From the NCBI GenBank assembly GCA_036374835.1, contig DASUTB010000123.1:1-17255 (forward strand): a stretch of DNA of 17,255 nucleotides, read 5' to 3'. Source of the stretch: DASUTB01 sp036374835 (lineage in GTDB: Bacteria; Actinomycetota; Actinomycetes; Jiangellales; Jiangellaceae). The notes below the pieces were generated by a model, which saw nothing but the letters and a program-made list of their open reading frames with translations, searched no databases and was not told the origin of the DNA. Both the position numbers and the translations under genes were made by a program. Below are positions 7,798 through 14,869 of the stretch, one piece after another. How positions within the stretch are numbered: position 1 is the stretch's first letter; each line of letters starts with the position of its first letter.

Positions 7798-10700
7798 CCA
7801 TACTCGCCGACGCCGAAGCCCGCGACGGAATCACCGCGCGGCTCGACCGCACGCTGTTCGTCGAGGCCGGAGCGGGCTCCGGCAAGACCCGCTCGCTCGT
7901 CCAGCGGGCGGTCGCGATCGTGCTCGACCCGCACGACCCGGTACCGCTGCGGCATCTGGCGATCGTCACGTTCACCGAGAAGGCCGGGGCGGAGCTGCGC
8001 GACCGGATGCGGACGGCCCTCGAGGACCAGATCGCGAAGACGCCCGACGGGCCGGCCGCCGAGCTGGCCACCGAGGCGCTCGACGATCTCGACGCAGCGG
8101 CCATCGGCACCCTGCACTCGTTCGCCCAGCGCGTTCTCAGCCAGCATCCGGTCGAGGCGGGCCTGCCGCCGCTGATCGAGGTGATGGACGAGGTCGGCTC
8201 CGGCGTCGCGTTCGACCAGCGCTGGGAGTCGTTGCGCGCGGACCTGCTGGACGACGAGGCTCTCGCGCCCGCCCTGCTCATCGCCATGGCCGCCGGCATG
8301 AAGCCGGACGACCTTCGCTCGATGGCGCGCGCGTTCACCGACAACTGGGACCTGCTCGACAAGCGCGTCCTGGCCGGCACTCCCCCGGAACTGGCGAGTC
8401 TGGACGTCGCTCGCTTCTCCGCCGAGGCACGCCGGCTGGCCGCGCTGCACAGGTACTGCACCGACGAGTCCGACAAGCTGCTGCCCAGGCTCGCGGCGCT
8501 CGACGCCTGGGCGGACAGATTGGACGCCGCCGCGGACGACCCGGCACGACTCGCCGTCCTCCACGAGTTCGGCAACCGGGGCTGGAACGTCGGGCGCAAG
8601 GACAACTGGCCGGACTACCCGGTCGCACGAGTCCGCGAGGCGTGCGCGGCACTCAGTGAGGACGTACGAGCCACTCGCACCGAGGTACTGGACGCCGCCT
8701 TGCGCCGGCTCAGCCGCCGGGTCGCCCAGGACACGCTCGCCGCCGCACACGCCCGGCGCGACGACGGCCGGCTCGAGTTCCACGATCTACTGGTGCTCGC
8801 CCGCGAGCTGGTGACCCACCCGGAGCACGGACCCACGGTGCGCGCCATACTGCACGAGCGCTACCGGCGGATCCTGCTGGACGAGTTCCAGGACGCCGAT
8901 CCGATCCAGATCGAGCTGGCTACGCGTATCGCCGGCGGTTCGGCCGCGGACGCCGCCGAATGGACGCAGATCGCCGTCCCGGACGGGCGGCTGTTCGTCG
9001 TCGGCGACCCGAAGCAGTCGATCTACCGCTTCCGCCGTGCCGACATCGGAACCTACCTCGAGGCGCAGGAACACATCGGCGACGACGTGGTGCTCGAGAC
9101 GAACTTCCGTACCACAGCGCCGGTGCTCTACTGGATAAACCACGTCTTCGGCCGGCTCATTGCGCCCGAGCCGGGGTCGCAGCCGCGCTACCGTCCGCTT
9201 CAGCGGCATCGTCCGGCCGCACCGTCCGGCCCGTCCGTCCTGGTCACCGGCCGGCAGCTGCACAAGGCCGGGGCCACCGCCGACGAGATCCGCACGCACG
9301 AGGCGAACGACGTGGTCACGGCGATACGCACGGCGCTGCGCGAGCGCTGGCAGGTGGACGACGGCGACGGCGGCTGGCGCGACGTCCGCCTCGACGACAT
9401 CGCGATCCTGGTGCCGGCCCGCACCTCGTTGCCGCAGCTGGAGTACGCACTCGACGCGGCCGGCATCCCGTACCGGGCCGAGGCCAGCTCACTGGTCTAC
9501 CGAACCCAGGAAGTGCGCGACCTGCTCATGACCGCCCGGGCCGCCGACGATCCGAGCGACCCGCTGGCGCTGGTCACCGCGCTGCGAACTCCCCTGTTCG
9601 GATGCGGCGACGACGACCTTTGGACCTGGTACCAGGCCGGCGGGCGATGGAACATCCTCGCCCCGATCCCGGACGCCGTGCCGCAGGACCATCCGGTGCG
9701 CGACGCGGTGGTCTGGCTCAAACGGCTGCACAACGACCGCACCTGGCTGACGCCGAGCGAGGTGCTCGGCCGGATCGTCGCGGACCGCCGCGTCCTCGAA
9801 GCGGCCGTGTACGGGCGGCGCACCCGCGACGTGTGGCGGCAGCTGCGGTTCGTCGTCGACCAGGCGCGCGCCTGGTCCGAGGTCGACCCCGGCGGCCTGC
9901 GCGGCTACCTGGCCTGGGCGTACCGCCAGGGTGATGAGACCGCGCGGGTCGCCGAGGCGGTGCTGCCCGAGACCGACACCGACACGGTGCGCATCATGAC
10001 GATCCACGCCGCCAAGGGTCTGGAGTTCCCGGTGGTGATCGCTTCGGGTATGAGCAGCGTGCCGTCCATGGCGCGGTCCGGCGTCGAGGTGCTCTGGCCG
10101 CCCGGCGGCGGGTGTGAGTTCAAGCTGCGCAAGGACCTGCAGACCAGCGATTTCGAGCACGCCAAGCCGATCGACGAGCAGATGGGCTACCACGAGCGGC
10201 TCCGCCTGCTGTACGTCGCGTGTACCCGGGCCCGCGACCACCTCGTCGTGTCACTGCACCGCCGCGAACGCAAGTCGGCGCCGAAGAACTCGCACACGCT
10301 GACCAACGCCGAGCTGCTGTACGAGGCGTGCGACGGCGCGCCGTCCCAGGGCGAGCTCATCACCGAGCGGTCCGAACCCGACCGCGGCGCGCGCGCCTCC
10401 GGGCTGCACAGCGACCCGCCGCCGCCGTGGCCGGAGTGGGCCGAAGCGGCGGCCGCGATCCGGAGCCGCTCGAGCCGTCCGTCGTCGGTGAGCGCGTCCT
10501 ACTTCGAGGGCCTGCTCGACGCACCGACGCCGCGGGCCACCGCACTCGACCGGCTCGACCAGCCGGTCGATCCCGGCCTGGCCAAACAGGAGCGCGACCT
10601 CGAACTCCCGCCGTGGAACAAGGGCCGGTACGGCACGGCGGTCGGGCGCGCGGTGCACGGCGTGCTGCAGGCCGTCGACCTGGCCACCGGCGGCGGGCTG

Positions 10701-11135
10701 GACGACGCGGTGGCCGCCCAGGCGCTCGCCGAAGGAGTCGCGGAAAGCGCCGACATCGTGGCGGCGCTGGCCCGGTCCGCATTGGACTCGGACGTCGTCC
10801 AGCGCGCTGCGGCGCGCCGGCACTGGCGTGAGACCTACGTCGGGACGGTGGTCGGCGACCAGGTTCTGGAAGGCTTCGTCGACCTCGTCTACGAGGACGA
10901 CGACGGGCTCGTCGTGGTCGACTTCAAGACCGACACCGTGCCAGCCGCGGCGATCGAGCACCGGGTCGCGTTCTACCGCCCGCAGATCGCGGCGTATGTG
11001 GCAGCGCTGCGCGCCGCGACCGGCCGCCCCGTTCCGCGCGGCGTGCTCCTCTTCCTGTCACCGACGCGGGCCGTGGATCGTGTGGTCGACGACCTCGACG
11101 ACGCGATCACCGCCCTCACAAGAATGATCACGTAA
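7794..11135 (+). CDS. AddA/RecB-like UvrD-family helicase-nuclease
   Basis: ATP-driven DNA helicase with a C-terminal nuclease, expected to unwind and resect DNA ends before RecA-dependent recombination. It is 1113 residues. Superfamily 1A motifs appear in order: Walker A EAGAGSGKT (24-32, Lys31), the LHSFAQRVL stretch, Walker B LDEFQD (362-367), VGDPKQSIYRFRRAD (403-417), ETNFRTTAPVLYW, motif V IMTIHAAKGLEFPVV (from 734) and motif VI YVACTRARDHL (807-817). The nuclease shows GRAVHGVL (His955), GFVDLVY (Asp1030), VVVDFKTD (Asp1043, Lys1045) and RPQIAAYVAAL (Gln1064, Tyr1068), a complete RecB/AddA-type PD-(D/E)XK site. The ATG sits inside the upstream gene's stop (ATGA), so the two are translationally coupled and probably equimolar. 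No RecC or RecD-type gene is present. By architecture it is closer to AddA than to AdnA/AdnB. Confidence 0.92.
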   Translation: MTILADAEARDGITARLDRTLFVEAGAGSGKTRSLVQRAVAIVLDPHDPVPLRHLAIVTFTEKAGAELRDRMRTALEDQIAKTPDGPAAELATEALDDLDAAAIGTLHSFAQRVLSQHPVEAGLPPLIEVMDEVGSGVAFDQRWESLRADLLDDEALAPALLIAMAAGMKPDDLRSMARAFTDNWDLLDKRVLAGTPPELASLDVARFSAEARRLAALHRYCTDESDKLLPRLAALDAWADRLDAAADDPARLAVLHEFGNRGWNVGRKDNWPDYPVARVREACAALSEDVRATRTEVLDAALRRLSRRVAQDTLAAAHARRDDGRLEFHDLLVLARELVTHPEHGPTVRAILHERYRRILLDEFQDADPIQIELATRIAGGSAADAAEWTQIAVPDGRLFVVGDPKQSIYRFRRADIGTYLEAQEHIGDDVVLETNFRTTAPVLYWINHVFGRLIAPEPGSQPRYRPLQRHRPAAPSGPSVLVTGRQLHKAGATADEIRTHEANDVVTAIRTALRERWQVDDGDGGWRDVRLDDIAILVPARTSLPQLEYALDAAGIPYRAEASSLVYRTQEVRDLLMTARAADDPSDPLALVTALRTPLFGCGDDDLWTWYQAGGRWNILAPIPDAVPQDHPVRDAVVWLKRLHNDRTWLTPSEVLGRIVADRRVLEAAVYGRRTRDVWRQLRFVVDQARAWSEVDPGGLRGYLAWAYRQGDETARVAEAVLPETDTDTVRIMTIHAAKGLEFPVVIASGMSSVPSMARSGVEVLWPPGGGCEFKLRKDLQTSDFEHAKPIDEQMGYHERLRLLYVACTRARDHLVVSLHRRERKSAPKNSHTLTNAELLYEACDGAPSQGELITERSEPDRGARASGLHSDPPPPWPEWAEAAAAIRSRSSRPSSVSASYFEGLLDAPTPRATALDRLDQPVDPGLAKQERDLELPPWNKGRYGTAVGRAVHGVLQAVDLATGGGLDDAVAAQALAEGVAESADIVAALARSALDSDVVQRAAARRHWRETYVGTVVGDQVLEGFVDLVYEDDDGLVVVDFKTDTVPAAAIEHRVAFYRPQIAAYVAALRAATGRPVPRGVLLFLSPTRAVDRVVDDLDDAITALTRMIT

Positions 11136-11204
11136 ACGGCACTGAGTGCTGCTTAGCGCCCCTTCAACGGGTAGCCAAGCGGACCTTTTCGCAACAACCT
11201 CCAA

Positions 11205-12158
11205 CTACGCGAGCAGCAAGTCCGCCGCCTCGCGGGCGCAGCCCCACGACATGGCCACGCCCGTGCCGCCGTGGCCGTAGTTGTGCACGATGCGAGCGCC
11301 GCCGCGCTTCTCGACCTCGAGCCGGACGTCCGGACGCACCGGCCGCAGCCCGACGCGGTGCCCGATCACCTCGGCCGTGCCGAGCTGCGGCTCGACCGCG
11401 GCGCAGCGCTCGATGATCTGTCTGGCGACCTCCGGGTCAGGGTCGAGCCGCCAGTCGTCCTCCATCGCGACGCCGCCGAGTACGACGTGCTCGTCGAAAG
11501 GGAAGAAGCCGACCCAGCTCGGCCCGACCGGTGCCTCGATCAGGAACGAGTCGATACCGGGATTCTTCACGATGACGTGCTGGCCGCGCACCGCCCGGAC
11601 CTCGGGATCAGGCACGAACTGGCGGGCGCCGACGCCGGTGCAGTTGGCCACCAGCGGTGCCAGCGCCGTCGCCTCGTCGAGGCTGCCGACCCGCCGCGTC
11701 TCGAGCCGGCCGCCGGCAGCTTCGAGCCGGCGCCGCAGATACTCCATATAGACGGGCATGTCGACGCTCGGTATACGCGCCCGGAAGCCGGACGTGTAGC
11801 GCTCGGGCAGGTCTCGGCCACCGAGCGGCTCGATCTCGACGGGCACTTGGATCTGTGGCGGCCCGGCAGCATCCGGGCCGGCTACGAACCGTCCGGCCCT
11901 CATCTCCACGCCGTTGCCTGGCTCGGACGCGAGGCCGGCGAACGTGTCGTACGACTCGCGCTCGCGATCACTCCCGATGTCCCGCCCGGCCATGAACACC
12001 GGGCCGACTATGGCGCCGGCCGCGTACGAAGTGGTCCGTTCCGGCGGAGCGTCCGTCACGACCACGACGTCCATGCCTCGCTCGGCCAGCCGTATCGCGG
12101 TACTCAGTCCGATCACACCCGCGCCGACTACTACCGCATCAGATTCCGCAACCGTCAT
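11205..12158 (-). CDS. FAD-dependent D-amino-acid oxidase family protein
   Basis: Flavoenzyme of the D-amino acid oxidase/DASPO family, expected to oxidise a D-amino acid to its imino acid with H2O2 release. It is 317 residues. The N-terminus has an FAD-binding Rossmann motif, VVVGAGVIGLSTA (Gly12, 14, 17). NCTGVGARQF and the RPVRPDVRLEVE segment with Arg279 align with the DAAO core; Arg279 corresponds to the carboxylate-binding Arg283 of pig DAAO (from memory). VHNYGHGGTGVAMSWGCA at 291-308 is the family signature. In the substrate pocket GFFP (217-220) replaces the usual YIIP-like segment, so the Tyr that contacts substrate seems absent and the substrate may differ. ATG 12158 is needed to keep the FAD motif; no clear ribosome site is seen upstream, only AGAGG abutting the start. 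It lies 39 bases after the next gene upstream and may be cotranscribed with it. It converges on the helicase gene with 69 bases between them. Confidence 0.88.
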   Translation of the reverse strand: MTVAESDAVVVGAGVIGLSTAIRLAERGMDVVVVTDAPPERTTSYAAGAIVGPVFMAGRDIGSDRERESYDTFAGLASEPGNGVEMRAGRFVAGPDAAGPPQIQVPVEIEPLGGRDLPERYTSGFRARIPSVDMPVYMEYLRRRLEAAGGRLETRRVGSLDEATALAPLVANCTGVGARQFVPDPEVRAVRGQHVIVKNPGIDSFLIEAPVGPSWVGFFPFDEHVVLGGVAMEDDWRLDPDPEVARQIIERCAAVEPQLGTAEVIGHRVGLRPVRPDVRLEVEKRGGARIVHNYGHGGTGVAMSWGCAREAADLLLA

Positions 12159-12197
12159 CCTCTAGAGCCTACGGCTCCTCGACCGGCGCGATCACGG

Positions 12198-12791
12198 CTA
12201 CTCGGCCGCCACGCCATAAGTCGCGATGATCGCTCCCGTGTTGGTTACCAGGGAGTCAACCAATCGCAGCGGCCGAAGTGTGCCTTCGTCGCGGAAAAGG
12301 CGCTTGCCGCCACCCACGAGCAGCGGGTCGATCATCAACCGGAGCTCGTCCACCAGACCTAGGTCCAATAGCGTCTGGACGAGCCTGGGGCTACCGATGA
12401 CATGGAGGTCCCTTCCGTCCTCAGCCTTTAGCGCGCGCACGGCCACGCCGATGTCGCCTCGGAGCAACACGGAGTTCGCCCATCCGAGAGGCTCGTCAAG
12501 AGTCGTCGAGGCGACGTACTTCGGCAATGTGTTCAGCGGCTCGGCCAGGACGTGTTGGTCCTCCGGCGCATTCGGCCAGTGGGCGGCGAACAGCTCATAC
12601 GTGCCACGGCCGAGCAGGTAGCCGCCTGCACCACGGACGTTCTCGACTACCCAATTCGTGGACAACTCATCGAAGTAGCGGCTATGCCAGCCGCCGTGCT
12701 GGAAGTCCCCCGTCGTGTCCTCATCGGGAGAGCTCGGACCCTGCACCACCCCGTCCAGAGTCATCCACTCGTTCGCGATCAGCTTGCGCAT
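12198..12791 (-). CDS. RibD-C / dihydrofolate-reductase-like family protein
   Basis: About 197 residues with the DHFR-like fold used by the YyaP/YwjB group and the reductase half of RibD. These bind NADPH, but the substrate of most stand-alone members is unknown. Visible blocks are KLIANEWMTLDGVVQGP at the N-terminus, GGYLLGRGTYELFAAHWP in the middle, and DLHVIGSPRLVQTLLDLGLVDELRLMIDPLLVGGGKRLF in the C-terminal half, a typical RibD_C ending. Two ATGs are adjacent: AGGAGG lies 2 bases before the first (12794) and 5 before the second (12791), so the second is preferred. It heads a possible two-gene unit with the D-amino-acid-oxidase gene downstream. It is not the essential FolA, whose active-site pattern it lacks. 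Confidence 0.88.
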   Translation of the reverse strand: MRKLIANEWMTLDGVVQGPSSPDEDTTGDFQHGGWHSRYFDELSTNWVVENVRGAGGYLLGRGTYELFAAHWPNAPEDQHVLAEPLNTLPKYVASTTLDEPLGWANSVLLRGDIGVAVRALKAEDGRDLHVIGSPRLVQTLLDLGLVDELRLMIDPLLVGGGKRLFRDEGTLRPLRLVDSLVTNTGAIIATYGVAAE

Positions 12792-12927
12792 CATGTCCTC
12801 CTATCGGTGATCGTCCGCCGTCCCGCGTTCACGTCGCCGAACAGCTCTTACACCCAATAAGACGGAGCCAGCGGTCCATCTTCGACACCGGGCGACTCCG
12901 CCGGGAACCCGACACCGCCCGTCATGT

Positions 12928-13107
12928 CTGCAGCTGTACGCGATACCCCGGTACTGGGAAATCACCGAGGAACTCGCGGCCCTCACCGGCGATGCGGTGG
13001 AGCGAAGCCTCATCCCTTCTGACGGCAGCATCGACGGCCTCGTCGATCCACGGTCGATGAGCCCGGCGGCAATCTCGGCGGCGACCTGGTCCGACCCGTC
13101 CGCTCCG
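12928..13107 (+). pseudogene. Coding-like fragment with no start or stop, origin unknown
   Basis: The 313-base stretch 12795-13107 between the RibD-C-like gene and the Ig-like ORF has no intact gene. In the plus frame beginning at 12928 it reads LQLYAIPRYWEITEELAALT and on through AVERSLIPSDGSIDGL and SPAAISAATWSDPSAP. These 60 or so codons have about 80% G/C at third positions and a globular-looking composition. Upstream of 12928 the same frame turns into unlikely Arg/Pro/His-rich sequence without a start. Downstream it stays open but becomes antisense to the Ig-like ORF. This looks like a decayed piece of a gene. I do not recognise the family; chance coding bias in GC-rich DNA remains possible. 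Confidence 0.25.
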
Positions 13108-13770
13108 CTAGTCGACCTCGAAGGGATTCTCGATTGTGATTCGGACACTGTCCGAAGCCTCGTTGCTCTCGGAGTCCAGCGCGGTGAACGTCAACAGCAC
13201 GTTCAGCGACTCACCCTCCGACACGTCGTGCGTCTCCGACGGCCGCCACGCAATGTCGGTATCGGTACCGAGAACGACCGGCTCCGGGCCGAACCCGCCT
13301 TCAACGCAGCCTTGCGGCGGGCAGTCACTTGCCCGCACTGTGGACCACTCGACGTTCATCGGGTCACCGTCCGGGTCTTCGGCGGTCGCCACGAGCGCGA
13401 GCGGGTCGTCGTCGTCGAATGTTTCGCCCGTATCCGGGCTCGTGATCTCCACTATCGGTGGCTGGTTCCCGGCCGGCGGCGTCGTGGGCTTACTCGTCGG
13501 TTCGTCAGGCTCGACCACTTCAATGGTGACGTCCGCGCTCGCCGAGGTGCCGTCCGAGTTCGTACCGGTCGCAGTCAGCACGCGCTCGCCCGGGGTCGAG
13601 AAAGTTACGTCCGCCGAGCAGCCGGACACCGGCAACGGGTCGTCGGCCACAGTGCTGTGCCAGTCCAGGCTGTCGCACGGCAGCAGGACCGTTGACGCGC
13701 CGAGTGTGACGCTCTCGCCCACCTCCGCACGGGCACCGTCGGACGGGCTGGTGATATGGCCATCACGCAA
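13108..13770 (-). pseudogene. Ig-like/PKD-like domain ORF, probable 3' remnant of a secreted protein
   Basis: 220 residues with two tandem Ig-like beta-sandwich domains. Domain 1 (about 5-90) opens HITSPSDGARAEVGESVTL and contains a Cys pair. A Pro/Thr linker, EPTSKPTTPPAGNQPP, follows. Domain 2 (about 105-220) opens VEITSPDTGETFDDDDPLAL and includes VATAEDPDGDP, typical of extracellular PKD/cadherin-like repeats, and a second Cys pair. Such domains sit in secreted or wall-associated proteins, yet there is no signal peptide. The only available start is a TTG overlapping the last 8 bases of the barbiturase gene with no ribosome site of its own. The first domain begins abruptly at a strand that normally lies inside a domain array. 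I infer that the 5' part, including signal peptide and any catalytic domain, was lost. Translational coupling to barbiturase as a real gene is the alternative. Confidence 0.6.
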
Positions 13771-14869
13771 GGTCGGCGATCGCCGCGACCGGCCCGCCTC
13801 CGTCCGGGCCCTGGTGCGCGGCCGAGACCGAGACGAACGCGGCCGGGTCTCCCGTAACGGCCGCCGTCACACCACCGACGCAGGCCTTGATCTGCCGGTG
13901 CCAGTGCACGTCGGAGTCGTCCAGCATCGCGTTGCGCCGGCCGCGCACCATGCCGTCCTGGCTGACCTCGCACTTGAGGAAGACGTTGACCAGCCGGCCA
14001 TCGAGATCGTCCGGATGCGGCCGATCCGGAAGGTCGAGGCCGGCGTCCCGGATCGCCGCCCAGATGCCGTCGGCGTCCAGTGCGTCTCGCATCACCGAGT
14101 GGCCGATCCGGAAGCGTCCACCGATACCGCGGGCGTTGCCGACGACGACCACCTGGGCCCGGTCGAGCTCAACGCCGGACGAGCACGACGCCACGGCCGA
14201 ATACAGATCGCGGTTGGTCATGACATCCTCGTCCGACGGCATGTCGATCTCGCCCAGCGCGACCGCGATGCCCAACCCGGTGCACCCGTTGGACAGGTCC
14301 ATCGATTCGAGCGTGTGCTCGGTCCACACGGTATGGCCGCGGGACTTCGCGTCGCGGATGGTGTCGATCGTCAGCAGCGGCGTCTTGGTCTGGACGTAGT
14401 GGACGTCCGCCGGGTCGATGATGCCGGCCCTGGCCATCGCCTCTTTGACGGCGGCAGCCACCTTCTCGATCATGCCGCGGCGGCCGATCTCCTCGGGCAG
14501 GATCTGCTCGCTCATGGTGAAGCCGACGGTCAAGCGGGGCTCGTCGGTCTGGACGGCCTGCTCCGCCGGTAACGTCGCGAAGATCGTGGCATGCGGGCTG
14601 AGCACGCCGTCGGTGCCGCCGGACCAGACGAACGGCAGCTGCCTGATCTCGGCATCCGATCGGGTGCCTTTCTCGACCAGCACCTCGCGGAAGGCGCGGT
14701 CGGCGAGGATCCGCGTGTAGTCGTTCACCCCGCCGTTTCCCTCGGTCTTGCCGACGACGGCGACCACCCGGTCCGCCTCGAGCACACCGGCGTCGATGAG
14801 CTCGGCCAGACCGGACGCGTCGGTGACGTTCTTGAGCGGGACCTTGCGGACCTCGATGGGCTCAGGCAT
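13763..14869 (-). CDS. Barbiturase (cyanuric acid hydrolase/barbiturase family)
   Basis: Ring-opening amidohydrolase converting barbiturate to ureidomalonate (EC 3.5.2.1), the middle step of oxidative uracil/thymine breakdown. From ATG 14869 it has 368 residues, the normal length. Conserved blocks include VGKTEGNGGVNDYTR (Lys41), VWSGGTDGVLSPHATIFAT (Ser83), YVQTKTPLL (Lys162), SVASCSSGVELDRAQ (Ser231) and FVSVSAAHQGP near the C-terminus. These are the Lys/Ser pairs of the three internal repeats; Lys162 and Ser231 fit the catalytic pair known for this fold. The sequence agrees closely with the Rhodococcus barbiturase as I recall it and less with AtzD/TrzD. ATG 14869 is chosen because AAGGTGGAG lies 9 bases upstream; an in-frame ATG at 14896 adds 9 residues. 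It overlaps the carbamate kinase stop by 8 bases (ATGCCTGA), so the two are translationally coupled. No uracil/thymine dehydrogenase or ureidomalonase is in the window. Confidence 0.92.
   Translation of the reverse strand: MPEPIEVRKVPLKNVTDASGLAELIDAGVLEADRVVAVVGKTEGNGGVNDYTRILADRAFREVLVEKGTRSDAEIRQLPFVWSGGTDGVLSPHATIFATLPAEQAVQTDEPRLTVGFTMSEQILPEEIGRRGMIEKVAAAVKEAMARAGIIDPADVHYVQTKTPLLTIDTIRDAKSRGHTVWTEHTLESMDLSNGCTGLGIAVALGEIDMPSDEDVMTNRDLYSAVASCSSGVELDRAQVVVVGNARGIGGRFRIGHSVMRDALDADGIWAAIRDAGLDLPDRPHPDDLDGRLVNVFLKCEVSQDGMVRGRRNAMLDDSDVHWHRQIKACVGGVTAAVTGDPAAFVSVSAAHQGPDGGGPVAAIADLA

Noticed and set aside
4360..11163. Shared words CTTAGCGCCCCT (4360-4371 and 11152-11163) and CTGAGTGCTG (4405-4414 and 11142-11151) flanking the helicase-nuclease operon
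   Set aside because: Suggestive of flanking repeats, but repeated 12-mers are expected several times by chance in 17 kb, the order of the two words differs between the sites, and no longer identity surrounds them.
11136..11204. GCACTGAGTGC as a terminator between the converging helicase and D-amino-acid-oxidase genes
   Set aside because: Only 5-base arms around a single base, which cannot form a stable hairpin loop; no other stem was found in this gap.
11271..12362. A 363-codon plus-strand ORF opposite the D-amino-acid-oxidase gene
   Set aside because: Mirror frame of a gene carrying the full FAD motif and family signature; His/Arg/Asp-rich with no recognisable domain.
12801..13148. A 115-codon minus-strand ORF upstream of the RibD-C-like gene
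   Set aside because: Ser/Arg-rich composition, overlaps both the gene's leader and the Ig-like ORF end, and has no motif or ribosome site.
13136..14572. A 478-codon plus-strand ORF across the Ig-like ORF and barbiturase
   Set aside because: Antisense to a strongly conserved enzyme; composition is that of a shadow frame and no motif is visible.
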